Shown piece after piece: positions 14,101 to 29,000 of a DNA stretch of 64,000 nt. Position numbers and translations under genes: made by a program. The stretch's first letter is position 1; every line of letters begins with the position of its first letter. The stretch is from Lethocerus indicus (taxonomy: Eukaryota > Arthropoda > Insecta > Hemiptera > Belostomatidae): positions 12,903,746-12,967,745 of the forward strand of contig JACDQD010000006.1 in the NCBI GenBank assembly GCA_019843655.1. Reading direction: 5' to 3'. A model generated the notes under the pieces. The model was not told the origin of the DNA. It was given only the letters and a program-made list of their open reading frames with translations, and made no database searches.

Positions 14101-17100
14101 TAATTTTATTATTCCGAAATTCTATAAAACAAGTAATAATATCTTTTGTAGAAATTCAACGGCGGTCTGGTAATAAAAAAATTCTATTTGTGTTTATTTC
14201 AGCGCAGAAAGATACGAACTCATCGCCAAACTTTTATACATTCGCTCTTATCATAGCTAGTGCATCAACAGAATTCGTATTAACCAAATGGAAAAACGTT
14301 GCCTGCAATATCTAAATCCTTTTACATTATCGAAAATGAGTAGGGCGCACGGAAATTCTACTGAGTCATCTTTGCAGAAAAATAAACTGGCGATAATTAA
14401 ACGACACCGTGCGGATCTTGATCAAACCGTGTTGCGGTGCTCCTATTCTAATTACCGACGCAATTAGTCTTTCTTAAGTAATGAACATTTAGTCGGTGTA
14501 ACGGAGAAGGATACCAACACATAATTATGCGATATTATGAGTTGGACAGAAATATTACAAATTCGTAGTACCCTGACGCACACGTTCCGGGGTTCCTGCT
14601 GCTAATGAGACATATATTATTAATTTGCCGTAATGAATAATATATGCCATAGACTCGCTGTCCTATTTCCCCGGTTATACGTAGTTAATCGCGCATTATT
14701 TTAACTCTCTTGAAAAAGTACCTGATAAGGAATGAAGGTCAAGGTAACCGCGACACTTCTTATCTGGTCACGGTAACTGGCGACACGGTAAAATTCGACG
14801 AAGCGTAAAATTGCACCGGGAAATATCGCTTAGATATATCGGCGTCTTACTGACAGCCACTAAAACACCGATACAGTCTAATACGGCGGTGCACCTCAGG
14901 CGGAAGTAAACTGTACGGATGTAACGCGGGGGGATTGGAATAGGGGATCGTCAGGGAATGACAATGAGAGGGGCGCATAAGGGACGAGGAGGAGCCGATA
15001 AATAAGGGTAGGACCAGGAGGCCGCGGGGTGAGGGGGACGAGTGCTGCAGGGGACGTCCGCATTTCCTGGCACGCGCCTTCGCCGCCCGCTCCTCTATCG
15101 CCGTTTTCGGTTTAATATTCCCCAGTCTCCCCGCTCCCCGGCCACATAATCACAATAATAATAGGATGTCAACTCCAGTCCTCGGCCTCTCCATATTTAT
15201 GGACTTCCTCCTGGCGTTTGTTGCCGACTAATTTTTACCCCATCCCGGCGGGCGGGGGTGCATCCCTGCCCAGAAAACCACTTGACGCTACAAATGACTC
15301 GTGACTGAAACCGACCCTCGGCCCTCGGCCCCTTCGGCAATATCCCGGCCATTCCCCAGTTTATCCCACCCGCGCCCCTCCGGCGGCCTCCGAACGCCGG
15401 CACGCTTCGTCATCCACCGCCCAAGACAATAGTCGAGTCGGGCCCCCTGATTTAAATAACTGAGCGGACTAAGATTCACTGTTTCCCCGCCTCATAAACG
15501 AACGATAAAACGCAGCGGCAGTAGCCTATCCGAGAAAAAAATAATAAAAAGGGGCCGCACAGTATTAATACTGAAGAGATTGAATCTTATTATCAGGCCA
15601 CTCGTGACCAGAAGGGATGCGTCACAGCTACCCTAACCTTACTTCCAAAGGTAGGAAGAAACAGAAATTTTTTGAAGAATGATTTTTTTATTATGATCGG
15701 CGGTCAATAAAATTAATCTACCATGAGGTTTTGGAGTAGTTAGTTATAGAATTATGAAACGTCGGTTCTAAAACGCGGTTTAAAAACTGTCTGTATAGTC
15801 CGCCAGAGATATCTACGAATTATCTGATATTTTTAATTGATTCTCTCCTCTCAAAATGATAGACTTAAGCAAACAGATTTCTTGTGCGATTGAGTCTTTC
15901 CGCACTAAAAGTTTTCTGAGAGTCGTTAACCCAGGAGTGCCTATTGTTGAACTCTTAATACTTGAGAGTGGCGAAGTTCATGCCATATATCAATGGACAA
16001 TATAGAGTCGGTTCTTGAAACTATCCGGAATCTTGAAATATCTCCTTCCCCAACGTGGGTCTTCTCGTTATGAATCGAAAACTCCTATCGAATAAACTGT
16101 ACGATCGAAAGTTTAACAGACGTACTTACTTTATTAACAATAGTCTGTCGGCCAAGAATTATCCCACGGGTGGGCCCATATTTCCTGTTCCCCGACGGCG
16201 GCCGTGTTCAATCCCTTTATTACATATCCGATAATAAAATCCGATTCGGCTATCGGTGCCTGCCGGCCTCGCGGTCTGCCGGCCTTCAATAATTAATAGT
16301 GCGCCTGTAGTGTGGGCCACTGTTTATGGCAGAGGTGCGTTTTTAAGTGCCCCCCCGTTGGCTCTGATCCAGCCCCCTCCTCCCACAACGCTCATAAAAA
16401 TGCAAATCCGGACCCCTCCCCCTCCCACCCCACCAACCAACCGACCAACCACCAATTGTAATAACTGCCGGCAGAGTAAAAAACAAAATATTGATTATTA
16501 GTACCCACCCCCACCCCCCGAACCCAAAAAGCGGAATTTACGCTTCCCAGAAGACGCGAAAATTTGCGGAGCCATGATAATTTTTGCTGTTTTTGTAAAC
16601 TTAACCACCCAGGTCGTTTTGATGGAATAATTTTATTTAGGTGAATTTTGATTTGAGTTTTAGAGATAATGCAATCATAATAATTCGTAAGCCCGTCATA
16701 ATAATTTCTGAAAATTGTTGTTATATTTTCCGCATTTTGCGTATGAATTTATTCATTAAAAAATTCATCTTTTGAAAGCATACAATTTTAGATTAGGTAT
16801 TACAGAAAGTAGTTATTTGTTGTATTTGGTTTCGCCCTGATCTACTTGGTGTCAGTATTACTAGTGGTTATTTATTTAACATCTCGCTAATTGCTGGCAA
16901 TTAACTTTAACCACGGAGACTTTATTTCAATTATTCTTATCATCCTTGTAGTGGGATGCAAGGAGTCAGTATGAAAATCTCCCTTCTCTTTTTTTAATAT
17001 TTCGAACAATCTTAATTAACATACCAACAATTGGTCTGTTTATAAAGTGATGCTATCGTGCACGGTTAAGGCAGACCGTCCGGAGGATAATGATCCCATC

Positions 17101-20100
17101 AAATTCCAAACTAGAATATAGTCAACCGACATCAGATTTAAGCCAAGGTCGCAACAAGAGAGGTCTCCTACAATAGATTGGCCCCGTCCGAGATCTTTAA
17201 TCTAAATTAAGCTATTAGCATTTCAGAAGAAAGCGACACCACGCGGTTAAGATTGTTCCAGTTAAATTTGTGTAGAGGTACAAAATGGGATATATTCTGC
17301 GTAAATTAGAAATTATGAGGAATTAAACTATAGATATATTTACCAATAACGAATATAATTAAGTGCTTTCTAATTATTTGATATAATTAAAAAATCGTTT
17401 AGTGAGAAAAGGGGTAATAAAACAACGGAGATATTTACTAATATAAAGTTTTGTTGGCACATATTAAATAAAGGTTTTAAATAAGAATAAATAACCATAT
17501 TAATAATCGATGCGGTGAATGTCTCGGAACACGATGAGGACCGTGAAAATTGAGACTTGAGTGTTTATACTGTTTTGAGTGAAAAATTACATTCAGTAAA
17601 TTGTTTGTCAAGTTGGATTTACATTATTGGAAAAATGTTTTCCCTGCAAAATCATAACTTTCTCTTTGCCTATATCGTGCCCGCCTTTATCATAACTTAC
17701 CCTTAGGCTTACATCCTTGTTTATCCTCCCCTCGGAGCTAGAGGGGAGCTCGGCGTCGCTGATGGTGCCCCGACAAGCCGGTCGGATAGGGTGGGCCTCG
17801 GGGGTAGCTTTTCAAAATACAGCCGAGTGTATGATTGGTCGGGAACATATTATTCGGCTCGAACTCCCCGTATGATTTGCCCTTAACAATTCTCCGCTAT
17901 AAAGAATGTAGTTCACGAATTATACCGCAGTGGCTAGAGAGATCCAGTGTAATATTTTACCATTAGAAATTTCTATAATATGAATCTGGATAATTTTTTG
18001 GCGGAATTTGTATGCACGAAAGATTCCTCTTCGTGAACTGCGATTCTAATATACATTGTATGGTAGAGAGTGATAAATAATAATTATGATTCCTTAACAA
18101 TTTCGCTATCAAGGCGAACGGTTAAATATTACGGATTCAACTCGCGGAGAAGTAAGTCGGTTTAGTTCCAAGTTTGTGCGCCGTAACAAATTGCATTTAA
18201 ATACACTTAGAAGTAACGCCTTATAAAGCCGGTCTGTAACTGTGGTGGCTGGAAGCCGGCGCTACCCCTGATGTATTATTAATCTATGGATATATCCGAT
18301 AGAAGTATTAAAAGCATTTATATGAGGAATGAACGAATACCTGGGCGAATACCGAGCCTCGGGTACGGGTAGAAGGGCGCCTCCAGACTCGGGAAGTACT
18401 TCATTAATAATTCATATAATTTACGTGACACAACTACAAATGAGGCACTCGGTGTCCGGCCACGGCCGGGAGAGGGCACCAGAAAGGAGCCAAGAAAATT
18501 GGCCAAAGTAAGAAGAGAGCGCCAGAGAGCTCGGGGAGTATTCATTATTCGATAACGTCGAAATATATATATTAGGCATCTTAATTGGCAACGCAACCCC
18601 ATTCAGATATCATAAAGAATGTCCTAATTGGTGGAATTTCCTCTTCTATAGCAACTAATGAACCATATGGATATTCGAAACAACACTGGGTCCGCGTGGG
18701 TTTGATCACTCTAGCGAAATAAAACAAATCGAGATGAGGTAAGCAGTAAAAAACGAACAGTAGTTCTTCTGACTCTTCAATATCATCAGTGCAGGTACAA
18801 TATCAATTTCATTCGGATGAACTACTAAAATATATGGGCGCTGTAATCCCTCGCATAAGATTTTGCCTACTCTCGGTTTTTTCTGACCGACGTTTAAGGG
18901 TTTCACGCTCTTGGCCACCGTTCGCAGGACCCTGTACTCGCAAATGCGGTAATATATTTTAGGAAGAAGCATATCTCCTCGGATTGCCGCTGTTTCGGTT
19001 GAACAATCGTACGCGGGGGAAATGTTAAATGGGTAAGAGACAGTGGGACGGCTCGGTGAGCGGTCGGGACGACACCCTCCCTCCGCCCGAAGCCGGCGGC
19101 TTTGCCGGCCATTTGTTGGCCTATCTTATTTCGCAGTTTGCGCTACCCCAAGTTTATTTCTCGCTTCCTCCCTCCCGGAATATACAACTGTTGCGGAGTT
19201 TATGGAATTACTGCGGGGGTTGAGTCCGCATCTTTAGGGTTCATTTCACGAGTCGGCCTCCCCCCGTCGGCCCCTCCCCACCCGCAAAATGAAAATCCAC
19301 GATTTAGAGGCGGTCAACTTTGCGTTAATCAGAAGCGGTAAATCTCCCGTTAGGGGTCGAGGGGCATGCACACGCCCCGGAGGTCCTCTCCGGTCTCGTG
19401 TAGGCCTCCCAATTTTGCCCCAGCCGTGAAGCCAAAACTGATTACTTTGCGGAAACTGAAGAGACGCCCGGAAGTTTGAAATATTGTTGTTTATGAGATA
19501 CTAACAGTATCAACAGTAGAGTAATTATCAATTCTGTATGCTTCCTACCGCATTGCTCCAAATTTGATTCCAGCTATCAATTTTCAAAATAATAATAAAA
19601 TCAGGAATAAATATTTATTTTTTGTTGCAACCCTTGACGTAAATCCTGCTGGCGTTTACCCAGACTGCATTAAAGGTTATATTTCTTACTAAAATAATTA
19701 ATTAAAGATAATAAATAATGTTTGGAACAATAAGCAAATTTACCAAGAAAGCAGATCTGGGGTAGAGTATAGATCTAGACTCATTGATATATATAACCAT
19801 AATATGTATAACGCACAAGTGATTAAAATTTCTTCTTGGCTAGTTCAGGAAATAATAAGAAGTAATTGAAGCGTGTAAACTGTTGTTAATGAAAAGGTGC
19901 GGTGATTAGACGTGTTTATGCTTCCTTCACATAGGGTTCCCCTTCACTCTGTGGTCCTAGAGCAGAAAGGAACCTTACGCTCTGCATGTAAGTATCTTTC
20001 TGTATTCTTTATCAAAATAAATTCGTTTAGTCGAAATTGTAATAGTTTTTTAATATTCTTTACCACAGTCGCGGAGTCCAAACTAATGTATTTATAATAA

Positions 20101-20460
20101 TACATTGTAAGTAATCATAATACAAGTTATTTATATGAAAGAAATCTCTGTTTTTATTGGCATTATTAACCAATATTATTGTTGTCGGTATATTAAAAGG
20201 CGGATATTTGTTCGTTATAATAACGGCTATTGTAATACCCCCAGTCCATTTTCCACAGAATTTAATTATATTCCCCTCTCGGTTATTCAATAATTAAACA
20301 GAGGAGTTTACGACGTTTAATTTGCCGATACAAGTATAGCCCTCGGGCTGTTTCCGGAATTGCGGGGTTGGGGGTCGCACTATAAAAAACTCCCCCGGCC
20401 GATGCATATCGGATAAAGAGACAGCGGGGCAGCGCTGGAGGAGAGACCGGTTAATAAAGC
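11113..20460. other. Alternating GC-rich blocks and AT-rich DNA, no gene seen
   Basis: GC-rich or G/C-skewed blocks lie at about 12,440-12,910 (G runs of 12 at 12,630-12,641 and 10 at 12,786-12,795), 14,930-15,440 (CpG-rich), 16,150-16,560 (C-rich, with CCACCCCCACCCCCC), 17,710-17,830, 19,030-19,430 and the start of 20,330-20,640. Open frames cluster in these blocks and often overlap one another in several frames. A 7-bp AT hairpin (ATGATAT, loop AACG, ATATCAT) is at 13,252-13,269. I find no exon, RNA gene or transposon end. Confidence 0.6.
17726..17748. repeat. 8-bp GC-rich hairpin
   Basis: CTCCCCTC pairs with GAGGGGAG around a GGAGCTA loop, in a short GC-rich block. No gene is nearby to give it a role. 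Confidence 0.6.
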
Positions 20461-20489
20461 AAACCCCTCCCGGTAATAACCGGGGGTTT
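20461..20489. repeat. GC-rich hairpin
   Basis: AAACCCC and CGGT pair with ACCG and GGGGTTT around an AATA loop, with a small TCC bulge on the left arm. Lies in the GC-rich block at 20,330-20,640. Confidence 0.6.
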
Positions 20490-23400
20490 ACCGGGACCCG
20501 ACCCGCCTCCCCCTTGTTGGCTTTACAACTTTACCAACTTTAATGAACCGCTCCTCTCTTTAATCCGAATCTCATATTCTTTTTATCCCCGGTTTCGGAC
20601 TCTCGCACTAGAACACCCCCACCCTACCGCCCCCAACCCACCTATTTATTGTATTTCCTTTATCCAGATCGAGCTTCCAAGAATTGATATTAGCCGGCCG
20701 AATTCAACGACGAATCGATTTATATTTGGTGCACGTTTCTATATCTAGCACAGAATTATGGAGGAGACATCAGAAGGGCTATGAAAAGGGTAGTGACAAC
20801 AGTGATGCTAGTAACAATCGAGTGGTAATAGGAATTTAGCATAATGTATTTGTATTATGGATATAATTTAAAAATTATGTAATTTATAATACAGGTTAAA
20901 TCACAAGAAAAATGCCGGCCGCAAAGTATTTCAGACTGCTGATCATCCTAAGTTGTATCTTTAAAAAAAATTAAAAGCAAATATATAATGTGCTTTATAG
21001 TGCACAAAGCATTGGAATTGAAAAAAGTTAAGGAAAGTAGTGAAGTTCGGTAAAATCGTGAAATTTAATCGTATACTTTTTAATGGGGTTACCTGTTCTA
21101 TGCACTTTGAAAGTTCCATCAAAGGCTGTTCGTACACCTTGATGGAGGCTGTAGGAGTAAAACTAGGGAAAAATGAATTTTCCGTTAATGAAATGTGCCC
21201 GGCAGACATTACAGGTATATCAAATGTATTAGATTATAAAAACTTCAAATAAACTCTTTCGTAAAATGTTAAACGTTTTCATCATATCCCAAATAGTGGC
21301 AATACACATTCGGTTGACCATAGGAGCCTAAAAATATTCGCCTAATAGTTTCTCATTGGGGTGAAGGGAAGCAATTTTGGAATCAATTTTTTTCAACTTA
21401 TTATTGAATCATGAAACGGGCCATAAGCACGAAACGGTCTAAATATTTTGAATTATTTCTTCGATTTGCTGTACCTGTCAGGGATAAAGTTGGAACTGAA
21501 AACCCTAATTTAAGAAGGTACATCAGGATAATATGTTAATTAATATCGAAGTTGCGTGCGCTTTGTTCTTCAACGTTTGTAACTCTCGCAGTTGAATGGG
21601 TAGCAACCAATTTTAGATACTATAGGGTGCCTATACCATTGAAATAATTCAAGAGATCGATTGCGAAATATCCTATATTTAATTGAATTCGAAATGTTAC
21701 AATAATTAACTTGAATAGTGAAATACTATATAATTCGGGCACGTAACATACATAGATAGATATAAACTTTCACCCGCCCCCACGAACAACGAAACAAGCC
21801 ATTTGCTATGAATGAGACAACTGATTGAAATAAGCTCGTGAATTAATAATGGAACATCAATAATGTATTTATTCATGTGTTCCCGATCCGTATCCGCGAT
21901 GAATGCGTAATGTAGGATCCACAAAATACAAATCGGGAGGAAATCGGTCGCCCTCCGAAAGAGGGAGGCGGGCGGAACGTGCAACCGTCAGCCCTCCCGC
22001 GGCCCATTATTTCCGATAGTTTTGATTTCATATTTATTTAATACGAGTCACAACCGATTTCGCACCAGTTGCTTCCGTTTAGAGCTTCTTTGCTGGCGTC
22101 GGCCGGCCTCTTTCTTCCAACGGCGGCTATGATTTGTGAGCCCCGGCGTCCCCACCCGAGGGAATACTACATCACCCTTGCCCTCTTATTTCCTTCTACA
22201 TCTCCACCACACTTCCCCCTCGCTCTTTTTTTCAATTTCCAGTAATTTTTATTTCCCTAGATCAATAAGTTGAATATACATGATCAATTCAATGCACATA
22301 TTTGTTGCAACAGTGCACTATTACTGGGGAAACTTGTCTAACTTAAATAGGCAAATGGAAAAGGGAGAGTTGGATAATTACTGTTTTTTCATTAAATTTT
22401 TTTTTAATCCGATTTGTTCGCAATATATCTTTTTCTTTATATAATAGATGTTAATAACTTGAATTGTAATAGTAATGTTCGGTGATGTAATGCCGTCCTG
22501 ACAGACAAATAAACTAGGACAGTGATTTCGGGACAACAAAAAATGTCAATTAGACGTCAGCGCGAAAATAACGCTTCCGTTTTAACGAAATTATTCCTTA
22601 TTCGGTAACCTTAAATCACTCGGCATTGAAATATCGCAAACAACCATGTCGGCAAACTAATATAAAGTTGAGAGAGTTCGAGAGCAATTAATTTCGCTTC
22701 TAAATTGGAGGAGGCCTCTTGAGTAAACCAATCGAAGGCGAAGACGGAGCCGAAGGCCCTTCAAAGGGGATATTTCGAACGAATCACAGAAATAATTACT
22801 TTACCAGTCCCGAATTTTAAATTCTTTTTTATAACAAAATAATCTTAGCCTTAGTTACAGTGACATACAATTACTTTAATTACAATTTTAATAGCATGAA
22901 TAAGGAATAAACTTGAACCTATATTGCATTTAATCTCTGATATTATTAAAAAAAGAGAGAAAAAATTAGTTGTAATAACTATTATTTTCTTATAATTAAA
23001 TTAAGATTTATATTATAAGACTTATATTATAATAAAATAATATTTCTATTATGATGCCAGAGGACGAATCAGTGGTATATTGAAATATCTGCACATTTAA
23101 AACAAGCAGTGAGGCTGGGAATAAATAACAAAATTTATGGTAGTGTAAAATAGTCGGATGATATATCTGTACGATTGACCATATTGGAATATTAAAGGGG
23201 TAAACGGTAGTACCCAAATTGCTAACTCCTAGTTCGAACTGTGTCTTACCAGATATAAAGTTTAAGTTTAAACCTTTTCCCTAATTTCCCTTTCGACTCC
23301 CTGGCGAATTTATATAAGAAAAAATCTTGGGAAATTAAAAAATTTTTAGACGAGAAAAATTAATTAAAGCTTTCGCCTCACTCCCACAACCCGCCATCGA

Positions 23401-23916
23401 ACGCGTCGTCGGGCCCGGGTTTTAATTAGACGCTAACTCATCTTAACGCCCGGTTAAAAAACTATATTACTTAACGCTCTGAGGGTAAACACTCGTATAT
23501 AAAATCTTGCCAAAGAAAATTATTTTGAAATATGGCATTCAACGCTAAATCGTTCCCTGGGATAACGGTACTGTAAAGGACGCTGCTTCGATACTATTCT
23601 AGGAATTAACCCTGTTAAAATTAATGATTTAAAAAATCTTATTGAGATATAACGGTAGATTAAACACACACATAGCCTCCTCAGATCATGGATACTGATA
23701 AATGATTTAACTGATAAAATTATGAAGATCTCATTTCAATTACTTCGTACAAAATGAGAGCAATAACGATTCTCATATTACTTCTGCCGTTTTTATTATT
23801 TGTTTCTGTATACTCTCTGCCGAGACTTTTATTGGTCAAAATATGAACAGAAATATATATTGTAACAGCGCCTAATTGCTTTTTTTTATTTTCCTGAGGA
23901 AATTCTTTGAGTATAC

Positions 23917-23964
23917 ACATTAATACCATAACAACACCATAAATTATTAACATTAATACCATAA
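23917..23964. repeat. 15-base direct repeat
   Basis: ACATTAATACCATAA occurs at 23,917-23,931 and again at 23,950-23,964, 33 bases apart. With the 24-base repeat about 90 bases further on, it suggests local slippage or a decayed tandem array. Confidence 0.75.
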
Positions 23965-24055
23965 ATCTGTTAAAACATATCCATTCGAGAAACATTCCAT
24001 TAACTTGATGCAGGTTTTGGTTACATTACCAATTAATTCGATCATTAACCTATGG

Positions 24056-24097
24056 TATGACAATAACTAAAGCAAATAATATGACAATTACTAAAGC
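24056..24097. repeat. Two-copy tandem repeat, 24-base period
   Basis: An 18-base unit at 24,056-24,073 (TATGACAATAACTAAAGC) recurs at 24,080-24,097 with one mismatch (A to T), separated by six bases. Followed by CTGTTAAAGC, which repeats part of the unit again. Confidence 0.8.
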
Positions 24098-25747
24098 TGT
24101 TAAAGCTTGAAAATACAAACATTTAAGATTTGGCAAACGGTTTGGGATGCTGATGGAAACATCGCTAAACAACCATGAAGTTAAGTCTGTTTTAACGTAT
24201 CCAACGGGTTATTATGTATTAAATCATGTAAAGCATATTTCTATTTACCTTAAATTTGAGGTTTAATCTTAATCAGTTCTAGTTACATATATAGTGACAG
24301 AATATTAATGACAGTTTTGACTCGATCATTTATACTTACACGGAAGTTTTTTGTTCAGGCATTTTCAATAAACTTCCATTAGAGTGAACTTTCTGTAAGT
24401 AAGGCGAACTGCAGAAACATAATCCAAACAGCGAAAAAAAGGAGACGAGGACGTTAATTTTTCACCAGGAACTAATATAGGACAAATTTCAGCGGAGTCA
24501 TGAAAAATACTGAGTGAAATATTAAATCGCTGACGGGGAAAACTCCTTCGGGCTGTAAAAATCCTGAACCCCTAATTAAAAAAGAAAAAAGTGAGACGAC
24601 GGGTAATATTCTGAGGCATGATTTTACGTTCTTATTTGTAATTTTAATTGAATTTAGCGAGCAGAAAGAGTTAATAACTGTTTTGTGCTTCCTTATCCTC
24701 CGCAACACTTTCAGGAAATGAGATGTAACACCTTTTGAATTTCATTTCAGTTAATTTAAGTATAATTCGCTTTCATTAATAATAAATAACTCGAGGAGTC
24801 TTTCTGAATGCCTAAGTTTGGTCCAACAGTTTTCGAAGGCATAATTTATTTATTATTTCGCACATAATGATATTATCTTATTTACAACAGGCGTTTTTAT
24901 TCTTCTTTTACAACATGGGATCTACGTTGTACGTCCAGAAATTGCGTGTCGGATACCGGACTCAATGGATTAATGGAGGAAATCCTGCCCTTTATATCTT
25001 TCAGATACTGTACACGTCGGTTGATAATCTCTCGGTCGGTAACAGAAAAAAAAATAATTAAATCAGAGGCGTTGTAGGCGTCGAAAAAACTCAAGATTCG
25101 TGATTGGATTGCGTGTCGCTCCATTATTTCGGTCTGAGCCCGACCACAATCCCCCACCACCACAATTCGCTTCCACCTTTACCCCGAATTTGTATAAAGC
25201 TTTTATCGGCTTATAATTTTGCTCCGCAATAACCTGTATTTTTTCTCTGCCCACCCCTCTCTCTATTGCCGGGGGGCTGTGAGGCTTAGTTTCTGTCCCT
25301 CGTATAAATACACATCTCCCGCCAATTTGTTTCAAGTTTAATGGCTAGATCCTCGGGTTTCACGCCAGAAGCCATATCGCTATATTAATTAAATTTATTA
25401 ATAGTGCTTCTATAAATAGTGCTTTATTAATAGTCCGAAAATAACTACCGATTAAAGAATTATTTATGAATGTTGTAATTTGATTCTAAATAATGCATAT
25501 TAATATATCATTCAGCACACAATACACTTTATGTAATATCAACCGGCTTATCGTTACAATTTTACATAATGTAATTATTTTTATGTTTTGCTGTCCCTTT
25601 GTTTAAACAGTATTTATTGTGCTACTACTACTCGTTTTCTTAAAGAAATACTATTTTGACATAACTTTGAACCAGTTTTATAGAATCCATCGTTTCATCG
25701 TCTGACGGTGGATAAGACGGCATGTACAGGAATGTTCATCTGAAACG

Positions 25748-25767
25748 CAATATAGGGCAATATAGGG
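25748..25767. repeat. Perfect 10-base tandem duplication
   Basis: CAATATAGGG is present twice back to back, followed by extra G. Too short to assign a role. Confidence 0.85.
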
Positions 25768-26030
25768 GGGTTGTGTTACATAAATGCTTAGTAGATTCAT
25801 CCAAAACGGAAAACGCGGAAACTGGGCCGTTGCTTTTGTGAGTTTAACTGAAGGGGCGGCGGCATGATCTTTCGCTGTGCCTCGGATGATTAAATTTCAG
25901 GAAGGAATTCTTCAGCCCGCGACGTGCAGCTCTACTTATTTAATGAAAATCGCCTGGATAGAATAACGAAGGAGGACTCTCGGTCGTTTCCCAGACTGTG
26001 AAAAAATCCCGATCTTAACCCATTTCCGGC

Positions 26031-29000
26031 TTTCGGCCCGAATAAAATATGGAGGCGAAAAACGTTTTCTACCGCTTCCGAGAGTGAGCGGCCCGCGATA
26101 GCGCCTCGGGGATTTTAAACGCTTTTTAAATAATTTACAACTCCATTCATTTATGATAAGGAGAGACTCTCCGGCTACATCTTTATACGCTGAGGCGGGA
26201 GCCTCCCTTTTATTAGGGAGGTCGCGGGCTCGACGGACGGAAATAATAGAGGCGTCGAATAACGCCCAGGATTTATTATGCCGAGCCAGAGTGGGGGGGG
26301 GGTGGATATCGCCGGTTCATTTCGGGACCGGAATTTATCCGAAAACGGCTCTTAACAAATTTCCTTATCGCGCTGAAGCGGGAATACAAAGTGGCCCATG
26401 CCTGGGGGGGGGGGTGCCACCCTAACCACCCCCGGCATAAATAAAACTTCTTGAAACAGTTTGTTATTGGAGCGGAAGAACGGAATATTCTTTTTGGAAT
26501 CTAACAAATTGAGATCTATTTATCACCACATACTTAGGAAATGGCGGTTGTACACAAACAAGGCCGAACTCCAAATGGGACAGAAATATGTTTCATTTTA
26601 TAAATAGATTCATGAAAATTCTAAAGAGGGATGGAACTTCCAGCATTCTTTCTAGAGCGTTGATGGATGATTCTGCCAAATTTCACACAATACACAATTT
26701 TCAACAATATAGAACCCGTTACCAAAAAATAAATGTTTCAACATTGATATTTATATGTTAATACTATTACGGATTCCAATTCTTCTATTTTGGGGAAAAT
26801 ACGCCTTAATTACAAATAGTGACGCTAACAGAGAACTACACTCGTATAGTTCTGGTATTTACTTTAATTCCGCCTTTCCCCCACCTGCGGTTCACATTTA
26901 TCTTTTATAGCATTATTTATAAATGACTGAAATAAGGGCTTTGTGGCGACCGAAATCTGAAATCCCAATTGTCCATACCGTAGTATTATAAAACGGCATT
27001 TTTACAGAACTTGCGTAAAATTCAATACAACAAATTTTGGTCCAAGGGTTGCGTTACGGCCCAGGGCCAGTCAAAGGGTTTCAACTCAAAGGGCTGTACC
27101 TAATTTATGGCCTCATTGCCCGTCATTATCATACTGCAACCCTTTTGTCAGAGTCCAAAGAAAAGTCGGACGTCTAAAATCGGTTCGGAATTAAACTTGG
27201 CGGAAAAGGAGCTGTAGCCGTTAGAAGCGCGTTTCCCTTTCATTTCTCGGGGGACTCGGGGGGCGGGGGGCTTTGTTCAGAGTCGGCACCGGTATTCACG
27301 CGGGACAAACCTCCCGCCCATTTGTATTCCTCTTTCATATTTCGCTTTTGTGCATTTCCCCTTAAGACAAACACAACGCCGCCCCCGATCCTTATTCCCG
27401 GCGAGGAGCGGGGATCTTCAAAAGGAGCCGGAAAAAGTGAATTGTGGAGGACGGACCCGTAATGCCGATAAGCGGGCGGCCGATAAATCTCAGTTAGGAA
27501 GAGTGGCCCTGATGGCCGTTGCGGTCAGCCCTTCATATCTGGGCCCATAGTCCCCGACCCTCTTTGTTAGGACCCGACTTGTAGGGCACGACCCTCGTTT
27601 CCGAATGGGAATAAGGCACAAGTGTTAAAGCTTCTCGCGTTAGTTGCAGTCCTCTTGTCCTTCTAAACGGATTAGTTGACTCGGCTATTATTTCCGTCCA
27701 TTGAACAGGGGAAATATTAAAAGCCTTGCATAAGGGTAAATTCTTTAATCCACTTTATTTCGTTGATATGTGTTGAGATTTGCGATAAACGTTTATAAGA
27801 ATACACATAAATGTATTTCTGTCTGATAGCCACCACTATGTTTACAGAATACTCAATGATTCCAAGCTAAAATTATTTATTCTCTGACTGAACCAAAATG
27901 CTGTTCGAACCAATGAGGATATATAATAAAATTGATTGTATTAGGTTTTACCTCATCGTCACGAGCTAATTTTATAGACCTGCAGGACAGTCGACATTTC
28001 TTTTCTGGGTCCCGTTTTATCAAGGGCGCCTCGACTCGCGCGCTATGAGCGTATTTTCTGTCCGATAGGTACGGAGAGCGATTTAAAACCCGTTTATTAA
28101 CAATACCAGAGAGAGGACCAGAAGTCCGGGAGGGGGGGACAGGATTTACAAGGGGCAAATCCGGTTTAATAAAGGGGTGCATGGGGCTCGGGGAATGGGG
28201 AGAGGTTTTCCCACAGTCGCGGGCTTGATGCGGTAGCCGGCTGCGGGAAAATATTTGCGGCGGCCCCTTATTGCGCCCCCCACCCTTCCATTCCTTTTTC
28301 TAGTCGGTGTTTTTCTAAGTTTAATTTAGGACCACCGAGTGGGTGCTGCCGATAGGGGGACCGGCCGGGGTGCACGTGCCGCCGGCCTTATCTCCGCCCC
28401 ATAGACAAATATATATTTTGCCCGGGGATTTAGATAATGGATCGGCCATTATTGGCGGGCCCCGGGCCCAGGGGGGAGAGGCCTATTTCGCGCCACAGCA
28501 TATGCCTCGTCGGCTGAACTTGTCACGGGACACAGATCCGGTTTGTTATTAGTGATTTATTTCCGAACGCCGCGCTCCCTCGAGGTTTCCACATTAAACG
28601 CCGCTCTCGATGGGGCTAAGCTTCGATGGCCGGCGGTCGACACAATTTAATTCATAATTACGATTTTCTCACGCGGCCCCCGTCGATAAATAAAACCGGC
28701 AAAAAATTACATTAAATTAAACCCCCTTATTCTGCATTACAGCAGCTATTACAGCAGTTTGCCCTTCCCCAAGTGTTAGAATAATACAATTAGTGTGATA
28801 TCTGTTGCATTTTTTACCAGTATATTAAAACCGATTTTAGTATTACAGAAGTTATACTACGAGCCATTTACTTTTCATTATACGCCACATAATACAGTTC
28901 TATTTATTCCTTAACTAGAGTCACTCCATGAACTTTGCATTCTTTTTAAGGTATTTAACTTCCTCTACAGTAAATACCGACAGTTTAATTATAACTGTCG

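Larger units (their letters stand above)
20490..26030. other. Mostly AT-rich non-coding stretch
   Basis: No gene seen. A GC-rich block at about 21,950-22,180 interrupts strongly AT-rich DNA. The short direct repeats near 23,917-24,097 and the 10-base duplication at 25,748 are the only repeats I noticed. The open frames (up to about 92 codons) are AT-composition products with no recognisable domain. Confidence 0.6.
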
